Assembly (NCBI GenBank): GCA_963697455.1
Contig: CAVOOI010000016.1
Location: 1 to 36,866, forward strand
DNA from: JAFEDN01 sp963697455
GTDB taxonomy: Bacteria; Pseudomonadota; Gammaproteobacteria; Coxiellales; Coxiellaceae
DNA length: 36,866 nt
Direction of reading: 5' to 3'
Each line of letters opens with the position of its first letter. Within the stretch, counting starts at the first letter, position 1. Shown here piece after piece: positions 25,126 to 34,486 of this stretch. Under the pieces are notes generated by a model. It was not told the origin of the DNA. It did not search any database and saw only the letters and a list, made by a program, of their open reading frames with translations. The position numbers and the translations under genes were made by a program.

Positions 25126-26544
25126 ATGACCACTGGAATAGACCTGCATATAAAAAGTCGTTTTTGCCCAAGCCCCACCGGACTGCTGCATATTGGTAAT
25201 TTACGTACAGCATTGTTCAGCGCGTTGCTAGCCAGGAGCCGGAACGGATTATTTTTATTGCGAATAGAAGACACTGATCAGCAGCGCTCTGAAGAACGCT
25301 ACACTCAGCAGTTGGAAAAAGATTTACTCTGGTTGGGATTAGATTGGCAAGAGGGTCCCGGTCACGACATGGGTAGAGGCCCTTATCACCAATCTAAACG
25401 GGGTGCGATTTATGATGATTATTACCGGCGCTTAGAAGCGACGGGTGCTGCTTATCCCTGTTTTTGTAGCGAGGAAGAGTTGACGCTTATGCGCAAGATC
25501 CAGCGTTCCTCAGGAAAACCGCCGCGTTATCCCGGGACCTGTCAGAACCTGAGCCCACCACAAATTGCCGCCAAACTGGCTGAAGGCCGGAAACCGACCT
25601 TGCGCTTTCGTGTACCATTGCACCGAGAGATTCGTTATACAGATGCAGTGCGCGGTGAACAAAGTTTTAAAAGCGAAGACTTAGGTGATTTTATTATTCG
25701 CCGTACCGATGGCACCTCGCCATTTTTGTTTTGCAATGCGATTGATGACGCCCTGATGGAAGTCACTCACGTACTGCGAGGGGAAGATCATGTGGCCAAT
25801 ACTCCCCGGCAAATTTTAATTTTAGAAACTCTGCAATTGCCCATCCCTGAATATGGTCATATTTCCCTTATTTTGGCGATGGATGGCAGTCCGTTGTCTA
25901 AACGCCACGGTAGCCGTTCTTTAGTTGAATTGCGCGATGAAGGTTATTTGCCTTTAGCTATTGTTAATTATCTCGCGCGTTTAGGTCACTATTACGGGCA
26001 TGATCAATTAATTTCTTTGACGGAACTGGCGGCCCAGTTTAAATTAGCCTCATTGAGTCTCTCGCCTGCCAAGTATAATCCAGATCAACTGTTATTTTGG
26101 CAGAAAAAAGCGGTTGAAAAGATGAGTGATGACGAATTATGGAATTGGCTTGGAACTGAATTTTCCGCATCGTTACCCACAGCGCAACGCACGGCTTTTT
26201 TAGAAGCCATTAAGCCCAATCTAGTATTTCCCGCAGACGCTAACCGTTGGGCGAAAATTATTTTTAGCGATGAAATAACCATTACCGATCTCAAATCAAT
26301 CACTCCTCCGGATTATTTCACCCAAGCTTTGATCGCATTCGCACAACATGGCGCGCAAGTACAAAAGATTTTGGAACATTTAAAAACCGCATTAAATTTA
26401 AAAGGCAAAGCGCTGTATCAGCCATTGCGTTTAGCGCTTACCGGCGAAGAACATGGGCCGGAACTCGGGAAATTGATGAATTTAATCGATCCCAAAAAAA
26501 TTCAACAGCGATTGATAGCCGCTAAGGAAAATTCTCAGTGTTAA
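25126..26544 (+). CDS. gltX: Glutamyl-tRNA synthetase
   Basis: This class I synthetase charges tRNA-Glu. The HIGH-type motif is CPSPTGLLHIGNLRTALF, followed by LLRIEDTDQQRSEERY. The DDALMEVTHVLRGEDHVANTPRQ region and the KMSKS equivalent PLSKRHGSRSL are present, and the C-terminal anticodon-binding part ends at residue 472. The start at 25126 (MTTGIDLHIK) is preferred over 25084. The PCFCSEEEL segment carries a Cys pair that in some GluRS binds zinc. The stop overlaps the cysS start by 7 bases, so the two synthetases are co-translated, and the message may continue into the nickel and urease genes. Confidence 0.95.
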   Translation: MTTGIDLHIKSRFCPSPTGLLHIGNLRTALFSALLARSRNGLFLLRIEDTDQQRSEERYTQQLEKDLLWLGLDWQEGPGHDMGRGPYHQSKRGAIYDDYYRRLEATGAAYPCFCSEEELTLMRKIQRSSGKPPRYPGTCQNLSPPQIAAKLAEGRKPTLRFRVPLHREIRYTDAVRGEQSFKSEDLGDFIIRRTDGTSPFLFCNAIDDALMEVTHVLRGEDHVANTPRQILILETLQLPIPEYGHISLILAMDGSPLSKRHGSRSLVELRDEGYLPLAIVNYLARLGHYYGHDQLISLTELAAQFKLASLSLSPAKYNPDQLLFWQKKAVEKMSDDELWNWLGTEFSASLPTAQRTAFLEAIKPNLVFPADANRWAKIIFSDEITITDLKSITPPDYFTQALIAFAQHGAQVQKILEHLKTALNLKGKALYQPLRLALTGEEHGPELGKLMNLIDPKKIQQRLIAAKENSQC

Positions 26545-27923
26545 AGATTTATAGTAGTCTGACTGGCAAAGAAACCGAATTTAAACCGTTACATCCTGGA
26601 AAAATCGGAATCTATGTTTGCGGCAATACCGTTTATGATTATTGCCATATTGGTCACGCGCGCTCCATGATTATATTCGATGTGGTGGTGCGGTATTTAC
26701 GGAGTCAAGGTTATCAAGTTATTTACGTGCGCAATATTACCGATATTGACGATAAAATTATTAAGCGTGCTCATGAAAATCATGAATCTATCGACGCTTT
26801 AACCCAAAGATTTATTGACGCGCAGCATGAAGATGAAGTCGCATTGGGAATACTGCCGCCTGATTACGAGCCTAAAGCGACTGAATTTATTCCACAAATG
26901 CTCACACTGATTCAGAAATTACTCGACCGCGGCCATGCTTATATCGCTACTAATGGTGACGTATGTTTTGATGTGCGTAGTTTTCATGAGTATGGCAAAT
27001 TGTCCGGTAGAGACATTGACAAATTAAAAGCGGGCGCTCGCCTTGACATTAATGATACTAAACGTGATCCACTCGATTTTGTATTATGGAAAATTTCTAA
27101 GCCTGGCGAACCGAAGTGGTCTTCACCTTGGGGCGAAGGCCGGCCCGGTTGGCATATTGAATGTTCAGCCATGTCGACGAATATCCTGGGTCAACCTTTT
27201 GATATCCATGGCGGAGGTATGGATTTAAAATTTCCGCATCATGAAAATGAAATCGCTCAATCCGAGTCAGCCTGTGACCATACTTTTGCGCAACTGTGGA
27301 TGCATGTTGGTTTATTGCAGGTGGAAGGGGAGAAAATGTCCAAATCACTCGGGAATTTTGTGACTATTCGCGATGCATTATCACGATACCGCGCTGAAGA
27401 AGTGCGTTTTTTTATGATGAATAGTTTATATAACAAACCGGCGGATTACGCCGAAAGCAATATGCACGAAGCGAAAACTCGGTTAAAAGGTTTGTATGCG
27501 GTTTTAAAAGATTTACCTGCGCCGGTTGTGGGCGCGGTGGATAGTTCAGATTTTCATGAAAAATTTAATAACGTCATGAGCGATAATTTTAATACGCCGC
27601 TTGCCTTAGGAATTCTCACGGATTTGGCAGCTGAACTTCAGCGCCGCCGTGAACAAGGAAAACTTGAAGCAGCGTCCATATTAGGCAAAACCCTGCGTGA
27701 GTTAGGCAACATTTTAGGAATTTTGCAGCAGTCTTATGAAGAATACCGGCGCGGCGGTTGGTCTGATGATCAATGGCGGGAAATTGAATTACTGAGTCAA
27801 TCCCGCACGCAAGCCCGCGCTCAAAAAAATTGGGCCGAGTCTGATCGAATCCGCCAACAACTGATCAATATGGAAGTAGACGTCGAAGACACCCCTCAAG
27901 GTACGTATTTATCCCGGCGGTAA
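26538..27923 (+). CDS. cysS: Cysteinyl-tRNA synthetase
   Basis: CysRS charges tRNA-Cys. It contains the zinc ligand region GIYVCGNTVYDYCHIGHARSM including HIGH, VRNITDIDDKIIKRA, GWHIECSAMS, the HGGGMDLKFPHHENEIAQSE zinc region and the KMSKS loop GEKMSKSLGNF. At 461 residues it is full length and undamaged. The start is GTG 26538, with AGGA 9 bases upstream, overlapping gltX by 7 bases. The nickel transporter gene begins 3 bases after the stop, an unusually close link between a housekeeping operon and the urease cluster. Confidence 0.97.
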   Translation: MLKIYSSLTGKETEFKPLHPGKIGIYVCGNTVYDYCHIGHARSMIIFDVVVRYLRSQGYQVIYVRNITDIDDKIIKRAHENHESIDALTQRFIDAQHEDEVALGILPPDYEPKATEFIPQMLTLIQKLLDRGHAYIATNGDVCFDVRSFHEYGKLSGRDIDKLKAGARLDINDTKRDPLDFVLWKISKPGEPKWSSPWGEGRPGWHIECSAMSTNILGQPFDIHGGGMDLKFPHHENEIAQSESACDHTFAQLWMHVGLLQVEGEKMSKSLGNFVTIRDALSRYRAEEVRFFMMNSLYNKPADYAESNMHEAKTRLKGLYAVLKDLPAPVVGAVDSSDFHEKFNNVMSDNFNTPLALGILTDLAAELQRRREQGKLEAASILGKTLRELGNILGILQQSYEEYRRGGWSDDQWREIELLSQSRTQARAQKNWAESDRIRQQLINMEVDVEDTPQGTYLSRR

Positions 27924-27926
27924 TTT

Positions 27927-28625
27927 ATGTTTTTGCCTTTAATGAACATACAAGCTTCCCTACTATTAATACCTATGGTATTTGGGCTGGGTGTTCGGCA
28001 TGGTTTTGATCTTGACCATCTGGCTACCATAGACGCCATTACCCGCACCATAAGCACCCATAAATGGTTAGCTAAATGTGTGGGTGTCTTATTTTCATTC
28101 GGCCATGGTTTAATCGTTACTAGCGTGAGTGTGATCATTGGCAGCGGTTTGATGCATTCACACCCGGCGTCATGGTTAACCAGATTCGGCGCACTCACGT
28201 CGATCATTTTTTTATTTACTTTTGGGATTTTAAATCTATTCAATATTTTTAAATGGAATAGTGCACATACTCTGCCAACTAGCTTGCGCGGAGCGCTGAT
28301 TAGAAAAATAACTCGAAACTACAACAATCCGTTGTGGATTGTTGGCATTGGCGCCCTGTTTGCTATTTCCTTTGATACCTTCAGCCAGGTAGCTTTATTT
28401 TCCATTTCTGCTGCAGTCTTCGCCGGCTGGTTATATTCCGGTATGCTAGGCATTATTTTTATGTTAGGCATGATCGTTGCGGATGGGCTCAACGGCTGGA
28501 TTGTTTCACTACTGATCCAACGCGCGGATACTATGTCTAGAATTATCTCGCGCTGCTTAAGTTTAGTGATTGCCTCGTTCAGCCTCTGCACTGGCGCCAT
28601 TGGTTTAATAAAACTATATGCATGA
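27927..28625 (+). CDS. NicO/NiCoT-type nickel transporter
   Basis: This membrane protein of 232 residues has about six transmembrane helices. The nickel-binding signature RHGFDLDHLATIDAITR in the second helix matches the NiCoT consensus with its His and Asp ligands. A second motif, LFSFGHGLIVT, and a third, FAISFDTFSQVALFSI, also fit. It lacks the extra C-terminal helices of NixA-size proteins, so it belongs to the short branch. It overlaps ureD by 8 bases and follows cysS by 3 bases. Supply of Ni for the downstream urease is a strong contextual inference. Confidence 0.87.
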   Translation: MFLPLMNIQASLLLIPMVFGLGVRHGFDLDHLATIDAITRTISTHKWLAKCVGVLFSFGHGLIVTSVSVIIGSGLMHSHPASWLTRFGALTSIIFLFTFGILNLFNIFKWNSAHTLPTSLRGALIRKITRNYNNPLWIVGIGALFAISFDTFSQVALFSISAAVFAGWLYSGMLGIIFMLGMIVADGLNGWIVSLLIQRADTMSRIISRCLSLVIASFSLCTGAIGLIKLYA

Positions 28626-29466
28626 CTTTCAACGTCTTGAGTCAGTAAATCGCACCCGCGGGCTACTCAAATTGTCGTATCAATCTGTGGCAGGAGAAAC
28701 CTGCTTGCATAGCTTGTATCAACATGAGCCGCTCCACAGTTTTTTCCCTGGCATTGGTGCAGGTGAAGTAGCGCAAGCCATTTTAATCAATACCACCGGA
28801 GGAATTGCCGGTGGTGATCATTTAAATATAGATATTGTGATGGGAGAACAGGCACACGCACATGTCACTACTCAAGCCGCGGAAAAAATTTACCGCTCAT
28901 TAGGCGCAGAAAGCCGAATCACCACTCAGTTAACTTTAGCGTCCGGCAGTTGGTTAGAGTGGATGCCGCAGGAAACCATTTTTTTTAACCAGGCGCGTTT
29001 ACGTCGGCAAAATGATATTTATACTATGTGTGGCAGTCAGTTAATGGCCGGCGAAATACTGATATGGGGGCGTATTGCCCATGCGGAGCGGGTCAGCCAC
29101 GGATTACTGCATGATCTCAGATCTATTTACCGGGAAAATCGGTTAATCTGGGTGGACGCGCTGCATATGCAGGATGATTTGGCGTCTATCCTGCAAAATC
29201 CAGCGGCTTTTAATAACGCCGTTGCTTATGCAGTATTTTTTTATGTAGGCGATGATGCTAGTCAATATTTAGCAACTGCACGTGATTTATTAAGCAAACT
29301 GGATGTGAGCGCAGCCGCTACCTGTGTGTGTGCTGAAGTTTTAGTGGTTCGTTTCTTGAGTGACAATGCCATGCGGCTGCGCGCCAATTATGTTTGGTTC
29401 TGGCATAATTTCCGTGCTACAATTTCACCTCGGTTAAAATCATCCGAGCTGATAGTCTGGAATTAA
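28618..29466 (+). CDS. ureD: Urease accessory protein UreD (UreH)
   Basis: UreD binds the urease apoprotein and recruits UreF and UreG for nickel insertion. Typical segments are TRGLLKLSYQSVAGETCLHSLY, AILINTTGGIAGGDHLNI, VTTQAAEKIYRSLG, WLEWMPQETIFFNQARLRR and EILIWGRIAHAE. The protein is 282 residues long and intact. It overlaps the NicO gene by 8 bases and precedes ureA by 3 bases, the usual position at the head of a ureDABCEFG operon. Confidence 0.93.
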   Translation: MHDFQRLESVNRTRGLLKLSYQSVAGETCLHSLYQHEPLHSFFPGIGAGEVAQAILINTTGGIAGGDHLNIDIVMGEQAHAHVTTQAAEKIYRSLGAESRITTQLTLASGSWLEWMPQETIFFNQARLRRQNDIYTMCGSQLMAGEILIWGRIAHAERVSHGLLHDLRSIYRENRLIWVDALHMQDDLASILQNPAAFNNAVAYAVFFYVGDDASQYLATARDLLSKLDVSAAATCVCAEVLVVRFLSDNAMRLRANYVWFWHNFRATISPRLKSSELIVWN

Positions 29467-29469
29467 ATT

Positions 29470-29772
29470 ATGCACTTAATGCCGCGTGAAAAAGATAAGT
29501 TACTAATTTCGATGGCTGCATTAGTTGCGCGTCGTCGTTTGGAACGGGGAGTTAAATTGAATTATCCCGAAGCCATTGCGTTAATTACCGACTTCGTGAT
29601 CGAAGGCGCGAGAGATGGCAAAATGGTAGCCGAATTGATGAACGAAGGAGCGCAGGTGTTGACCCGCGATCAATGCATGGATGGCGTTGCACAAATGATC
29701 GATGCAGTTCAAGTTGAAGCTACTTTCCCTGATGGAACCAAACTCGTCACTATCGCAAAACCTATCCGGTGA
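29470..29772 (+). CDS. ureA: Urease gamma subunit
   Basis: The 100-residue small subunit has MHLMPREKDKLLISMAALVA, RRRLERGVKLNYPEAIALI, a EGARDGKMVAELM segment, LTRDQCMDGVAQMI and FPDGTKLVTIAKPIR at the end. It assembles with UreB and UreC into the cytoplasmic urease trimer. The stop lies 4 bases before ureB. Separate ureA and ureB genes are the standard bacterial form, not the fused Helicobacter type. Confidence 0.97.
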   Translation: MHLMPREKDKLLISMAALVARRRLERGVKLNYPEAIALITDFVIEGARDGKMVAELMNEGAQVLTRDQCMDGVAQMIDAVQVEATFPDGTKLVTIAKPIR

Positions 29773-29776
29773 GACT

Positions 29777-30097
29777 ATGAAGCCAGGAGAAGTGCTCATC
29801 CACAAAGGAAATGAAATCCTACTCAACGAGAATCGCCCTACAGTCAGGTTAGCCGTTGCCAACAGCGGTGACAGACCGATTCAAGTAGGTTCTCACTACC
29901 ATTTTTATGAAGTCAATTCGGCGTTAATGTTTGCACGCCCACTGGCTTATGGATATCGTTTAGATATTCCCGCCGGAACTGCAGTACGTTTTGAACCCGG
30001 CCAAACTCGTGAAGTTAATCTAGTCCAATACGCCGGACGGCAAACTGTCTATGGTTTTAATGGCCATGTCAACGGCCCTATAAAAAAAGAGGAATAA
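29777..30097 (+). CDS. ureB: Urease beta subunit
   Basis: The 106-residue protein starts MKPGEVLIHKGNEILLNEN at ATG 29777 and continues with VRLAVANSGDRPIQVGSHYH, LDIPAGTAVRFEPGQTREVN and FNGHVNGPIKKEE. It is a structural beta-sandwich subunit of urease. An ATG at 29702 in the same frame lies inside ureA and is rejected. ureC starts one base after the stop. Confidence 0.96.
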   Translation: MKPGEVLIHKGNEILLNENRPTVRLAVANSGDRPIQVGSHYHFYEVNSALMFARPLAYGYRLDIPAGTAVRFEPGQTREVNLVQYAGRQTVYGFNGHVNGPIKKEE

Positions 30098-30098
30098 C

Positions 30099-31808
30099 GT
30101 GTCCTATCTTATTTCACGCCAGCGTTACGCTGCTTTATATGGACCCACCGTTGGCGACCGGGTGCGTTTGGCTGATACCGAACTATTTATTGAAGTAGAA
30201 AAAGATTATACGGTGTATGGAGAAGAAGTCACATTTGGCGGCGGCAAAGTTATTCGTGATGGCATGGGCCAAGCGCAAACTACCCGTGAGGCTGGCGCAG
30301 TAGATACCGTCATTACCAATGCACTGATTGTGGATCATTGGGGCATCGTCAAAGCCGATGTCGGCATCAAAGATGGATTGATTTGCGGCATTGGTAAAGC
30401 AGGTAACCCCGACATTCAGCCCCACGTCGATATTATTATTGGCCCAGGCACTGAAATTATTTCTGGAGAAAATAAAATTCTCACCGCGGGCGGCATTGAT
30501 ACCCACATTCACTTTATTTGTCCGCAACAAATTGAAGAAGCGCTATTTAGCGGGATTACTACTATGATGGGTGGAGGCACGGGACCGGCAGAAGGCACTA
30601 AAGCCACTACCTGCACCCCAGGCAGTTGGCATTTGGCGCGCATGTTACAAGCGGCCGAACAATTCCCAATGAATCTCGGTTTTTACGGCAAGGCCAACGC
30701 CAGCAAGCCTGAAGCTTTGCTGGAGCAGGTTCGAGCAGGCGCTTGTGGTTTAAAACTGCATGAAGACTGGGGAACAACACCTGCCGCGATTGATTGTGCC
30801 TTAACCGTCGCTGACGCTTGCGATGTGCAGATTCTCATTCATACCGATACGCTTAACGAATCCGGCTTTGTAGAAAACACCGTCGCGGCCTTCAAAGGGC
30901 GCACCATTCATTCTTTCCATACCGAAGGCGCGGGAGGTGGTCATGCTCCCGACATTATTAAATTATGCGGTGAATCGAATGTATTACCCGCATCTACGAA
31001 TCCAACCCGGCCGTTTACCCACAATACTTTGATTGAACATCTGGATATGTTGATGGTGTGCCACCATTTGAATAAATCTATTCCTGAAGATATTGCGTTT
31101 GCGGAAAGCCGCATTCGTCGCGAAACCATGGCGGCAGAAGATATTTTGCATGATATTGGCGCATTCAGTGTGATGTCTTCCGACAGCCAGGCAATGGGAC
31201 GTGTCGGAGAAACGATTATCCGAACCTGGCAGTCGGCCCACAAAATGAAATTACAGCGAGGCGTATTGACCGGAGAAACCGCGGGTAATGACAATTTAAG
31301 AGTGAAGCGCTATGTGGCGAAATACACTATAAATCCAGCCATTTGCCAGGGAATTGCAACATACGTCGGCTCTATTGCAATAGGTAAGTTAGCAGATTTG
31401 GTGCTGTGGAATCCGGCATTTTTCGGCGTTAAGCCAGCGCTAATACTTAAAGGCGGAATGATTGCTGCAGCACCGATGGGAGATAGCAATGCATCTATTC
31501 CCACTCCCGAACCGGTGTATTATCGGCCCATGTTTGGCGCCTATGGCAGGGCTTTGCAAGCTAGCTCGGTGACTTTTGTCAGCCAGGCCGGCATAGAGGC
31601 GGATTTGTCCCGAGCCTTGGATTTGAAAAAAAAATTGTTACCCGTACAAGGGACCCGCAATATCGGCAAGCGGGATATGATCCATAACCACGCCTTACCC
31701 ATCATGGAAGTGGACCCGGAAACTTATTTAGTGCGAGCTGATGGCGAGTTGCTAATCTGCGAACCCGCCACGGTATTGCCCATGGCGCAACGGTATTTCT
31801 TATATTAA
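30099..31808 (+). CDS. ureC: Urease alpha (catalytic) subunit
   Basis: UreC carries the dinuclear nickel site that hydrolyses urea to ammonia and carbamate. Its 569 residues are the usual length. Ligands are visible: H136 and H138 in DTHIHF, the carbamylated lysine K219 in GLKLHEDWG, and later histidines in ILIHTDTLNESG and FHTEGAGGGHAPD. The active-site flap lies in MVCHHLNKSIPEDIAFAESR, and the Asp ligand and base region in MSSDSQAMGRVGE. The start is GTG 30099 right after ureB. No damage is seen, so the enzyme should be active if matured by UreDEFG. Ammonia release could provide nitrogen or raise pH in a host compartment (inference). Confidence 0.98.
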   Translation: MSYLISRQRYAALYGPTVGDRVRLADTELFIEVEKDYTVYGEEVTFGGGKVIRDGMGQAQTTREAGAVDTVITNALIVDHWGIVKADVGIKDGLICGIGKAGNPDIQPHVDIIIGPGTEIISGENKILTAGGIDTHIHFICPQQIEEALFSGITTMMGGGTGPAEGTKATTCTPGSWHLARMLQAAEQFPMNLGFYGKANASKPEALLEQVRAGACGLKLHEDWGTTPAAIDCALTVADACDVQILIHTDTLNESGFVENTVAAFKGRTIHSFHTEGAGGGHAPDIIKLCGESNVLPASTNPTRPFTHNTLIEHLDMLMVCHHLNKSIPEDIAFAESRIRRETMAAEDILHDIGAFSVMSSDSQAMGRVGETIIRTWQSAHKMKLQRGVLTGETAGNDNLRVKRYVAKYTINPAICQGIATYVGSIAIGKLADLVLWNPAFFGVKPALILKGGMIAAAPMGDSNASIPTPEPVYYRPMFGAYGRALQASSVTFVSQAGIEADLSRALDLKKKLLPVQGTRNIGKRDMIHNHALPIMEVDPETYLVRADGELLICEPATVLPMAQRYFLY

Positions 31809-31810
31809 AG

Positions 31811-32275
31811 ATGATCAATATGCTAAAAAAAGTCACTCAGATTATTTCTCATCATCAAACGCCATCTTTAGGAGCGCCGGTAGATACTCTTACATTAAAT
31901 TTTCAACAACGCCAATGCCGCCGTGGACGCTTCCAAACTGATCATGGCCTGGAATTTATCTTGGATTTACCGCAAACTACCGTGCTAACTGAAAAAGATG
32001 GGCTGCAACTAGAGGATAACGCATGGATTATGGTGCAAGCGGCGCCTGAAAACACTCTGCATATCCACTGCAAGGATCCCACTCAATTAGCACGTATCGC
32101 CTGGCACCTGGGTAACCGTCACTGCGCAACCCAAATTTTACCAACCGGATTGCGCATTTTGTACGATGCGGTGCTAGAGAAAATGCTGCACGGATTAAAC
32201 GCTAGCACTGAAGTCCAGTTAGCGCCATTTTCCCCAGAAGGCGGCGCCTATGCGACCGCGCATGCCCATGAATGA
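31811..32275 (+). CDS. ureE: Urease accessory nickel chaperone UreE
   Basis: UreE carries Ni to the UreDFG-urease complex. It has the N-terminal RGRFQTDHGLEFILDLP, the metal-binding region ending WHLGNRHCATQILPTGLRILYD with the conserved His of the dimer interface, and LEKMLHGLNA. The C-terminus (ATAHAHE) has only two His residues rather than the long His-rich tail of some UreE. The start could be ATG 31811 or 31820. Its stop region overlaps the ureF start. Confidence 0.93.
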   Translation: MINMLKKVTQIISHHQTPSLGAPVDTLTLNFQQRQCRRGRFQTDHGLEFILDLPQTTVLTEKDGLQLEDNAWIMVQAAPENTLHIHCKDPTQLARIAWHLGNRHCATQILPTGLRILYDAVLEKMLHGLNASTEVQLAPFSPEGGAYATAHAHE

Positions 32276-32963
32276 CCAACAACTTTACCGGCTACTAACC
32301 TGGTTATCGCCGGCATTTCCCATAGGATCTTTTAGCTACTCGCATGGACTGGAAAATGCTGTGGAACATGGCCAGGTAACAGATCGGGAGAGTTTACTAC
32401 AATGGATCACTGCCGTGATTAATTACGGTACGGCGCGTTGCGATGCTAGTATATTTTGTCTTGTCTATGCTGCAATAAACCATCCCCAGCAGAGTCCGTT
32501 ATCGCTGGAAACCGTGGTGCAATACGCGTATGCACTGCAAGCGACTGCCGAATTAAAGTTAGAAGCGCTGGCGCAAGGCAAAAGTTTTCTGGCCGCTATT
32601 ATGGCCAATTATGCAAACTCTGCATTACTTGCAGTACAGCAGCGTTTACACCAGCTGACTTGTGAACCTACATTAGCGGTCGCGGTCGCTATCACCTGTG
32701 CTATTGAAGGTATTGCATTGCAGCTGGCGCTCACTGCGTATTTACAAGCATTCAGTGCGCAGTTAGTTTCGGTAGGCATACGTTTGATACCGCTGGGACA
32801 AACCCAGGGCCAGCAAATCATTGCACTATTACCGGATATTATTCAACCCGCAGTTGCGCAAGCCATGCAGTGCTCATGGGAGGATATTGGCAGCGCTACC
32901 ATAAACTTAGAATTGGCGAGCATGCGCCATGAAACCCAATACACGAGGTTATTTAGATCATGA
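32268..32963 (+). CDS. ureF: Urease accessory protein UreF
   Basis: UreF is the all-helical partner that links UreD to UreG and gates GTP hydrolysis. It begins MNDQQLYRLLTWLSPAFPIG and continues SFSYSHGLENAVEHGQV, the hallmark segment, and ends ELASMRHETQYTRLFRS. ATG 32268 overlaps the ureE end; ATGs at 32250 and 32262 are alternatives. The stop overlaps the ureG ATG by four bases (32960-32963). Confidence 0.94.
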   Translation: MNDQQLYRLLTWLSPAFPIGSFSYSHGLENAVEHGQVTDRESLLQWITAVINYGTARCDASIFCLVYAAINHPQQSPLSLETVVQYAYALQATAELKLEALAQGKSFLAAIMANYANSALLAVQQRLHQLTCEPTLAVAVAITCAIEGIALQLALTAYLQAFSAQLVSVGIRLIPLGQTQGQQIIALLPDIIQPAVAQAMQCSWEDIGSATINLELASMRHETQYTRLFRS

Positions 32964-33601
32964 AATCACTCCACTACCACTCTCCATTAAAAATTGGCAT
33001 TGGCGGACCGGTTGGTTCTGGCAAAACCGCGCTACTGGACGCACTTTGCAAAGCTATGCGAAACTCCTATGATATTGCAGTCATTACTAACGATATTTAC
33101 ACTGAAGAAGACGCCCAATTTTTAATTCGCAGCCAGGCCTTACCGGTGGAACGAATTAAAGGCGTGGAAACTGGCGGTTGCCCGCATACCGCTATCCGCG
33201 AAGATGCCTCTATCAATATTGCCGCCATCGCTGAGTTCGAAAAAAAATTTCCTGATTTGGATATTATTTTTGTTGAGTCGGGTGGAGATAACCTAGCAGC
33301 CACATTCAGCCCTGAATTGGTTGATATCACATTATATGTGATCGATGTATCCGGCGGCGATAAGATTCCGCGCAAAGGCGGACCGGGCATTACCCGCTCG
33401 GATTTATTAATTATTAATAAAATTGATTTAGCCCCTTATGTAGGTGCTGATTTGCAAGTCATGGACCGGGATGCGAAAAAAATGCGCGGCGAAAAACCAT
33501 TTGTGTTTACCAATTTAAAACTTAAGCAAAACTTAGCCCAAATAATTGATTTTATTGTTTGGAAAGGTGGCCTCATCGAGAATAAATCGCCTGCCGGATA
33601 G
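32960..33601 (+). CDS. ureG: Urease accessory GTPase UreG
   Basis: UreG is a SIMIBI-class GTPase that delivers nickel on GTP hydrolysis. Walker A is GIGGPVGSGKTALL at the N-terminus. Further on are NDIYTEEDAQFL, the nickel-binding ETGGCPHTAIREDAS (Cys-Pro-His), VESGGDNLAATFSPELVD and the base-specificity motif NKIDLAPYVGADL. At 213 residues it is full length. It ends the urease operon. The convergent AbiE toxin gene stops 21 bases downstream, and no clear terminator lies between them. Confidence 0.97.
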   Translation: MKSLHYHSPLKIGIGGPVGSGKTALLDALCKAMRNSYDIAVITNDIYTEEDAQFLIRSQALPVERIKGVETGGCPHTAIREDASINIAAIAEFEKKFPDLDIIFVESGGDNLAATFSPELVDITLYVIDVSGGDKIPRKGGPGITRSDLLIINKIDLAPYVGADLQVMDRDAKKMRGEKPFVFTNLKLKQNLAQIIDFIVWKGGLIENKSPAG

Positions 33602-33622
33602 ATGTCAATCCAATCGTAATTT

Positions 33623-34486
33623 CTATATAAATTTCATTTTGAAGACGACTTCTCTAAAAAAAGGTTTAGACCAGACTTCGATACTATCCATATCTTTTAA
33701 AAAAGGCGCCACTTCTTTCTTGGCGGAATTAAAATCAACAACATCGATTTTATTCATTAATAAATCAATGACGTCTGCTGGATTTATTGATTTGTCATTA
33801 GGCCAGGCGCCCGTTTGTTCAAGTCGTTTTTGTAAATGCGCTAGATGCACTGGCACGTTCCGGCCAATATACCAAACCAAGTCATACCAATCTCTACCTT
33901 TAACCCGGTTCTTCCATTGACGGCACAAAATGGCGTGGCATTTTCCTGCGAATAAATCGGGTGCTTGATAGGTATTGACCATAAAAGGAATGGGCTGTAG
34001 CAATGGTTTTACTTCAGTGTTAAATCCGGGAGGAGGGTCAATGTCTATTTCAATTTTAATTCGAAGTGAGTCATCGCGATGAATTTTTTCAGTAATATAT
34101 TCCGGCGCTTTGATTTCTAGAAAATGTTGCTTAGTTCCGGCCTTTATAAATGCAGATTGAATAGCTGTTTCTTTAGTTTTGATTTTATCTGTTAAAGAAA
34201 CTTTAAATCCAAAACTGGCAATTTCCGTCTCTAACGATGAAAAATAATGATTAAGCTGAAATTTTTTATCTGCTTCCAGCAAAGAAAAATCTAAATCCTC
34301 AGAAAAGCGATCCAGTCCGTAGAGTATTCTAAGCGCCGTACCGCCATAAAATGCGGCTTTTTCAAAGAACTTTGCTCGCCAAAGTCCTAGTAGTGCGATT
34401 TCCTGGATAATTTCTTTTAACGCATTTTGATAATCTTGATAAGTTATGACAAGAATATCGGGATAACATGGCGCTAATGACCTCAT
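33623..34486 (-). CDS. AbiEii-family nucleotidyltransferase toxin
   Basis: AbiEii toxins are nucleotidyltransferase-fold proteins of type IV toxin-antitoxin/abortive-infection systems; relatives modify tRNA. The hallmark GGTALRILYG plus DRFSEDLDFSLL lies near residues 49-68, the IKIEIDIDPPPG segment follows, and the late KGRDWYDLVWYIGR matches the second conserved motif. The 287-residue frame is intact. ATG 34486 overlaps the TGA of the former antitoxin frame (ATGA). Its antitoxin gene is broken, so this is potentially an unguarded toxin. Confidence 0.88.
   Translation of the reverse strand: MRSLAPCYPDILVITYQDYQNALKEIIQEIALLGLWRAKFFEKAAFYGGTALRILYGLDRFSEDLDFSLLEADKKFQLNHYFSSLETEIASFGFKVSLTDKIKTKETAIQSAFIKAGTKQHFLEIKAPEYITEKIHRDDSLRIKIEIDIDPPPGFNTEVKPLLQPIPFMVNTYQAPDLFAGKCHAILCRQWKNRVKGRDWYDLVWYIGRNVPVHLAHLQKRLEQTGAWPNDKSINPADVIDLLMNKIDVVDFNSAKKEVAPFLKDMDSIEVWSKPFFREVVFKMKFI

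Noticed and set aside
29702..29776. Upstream start for ureB
   Set aside because: Lies inside ureA; family proteins begin MxPGE as at 29777.
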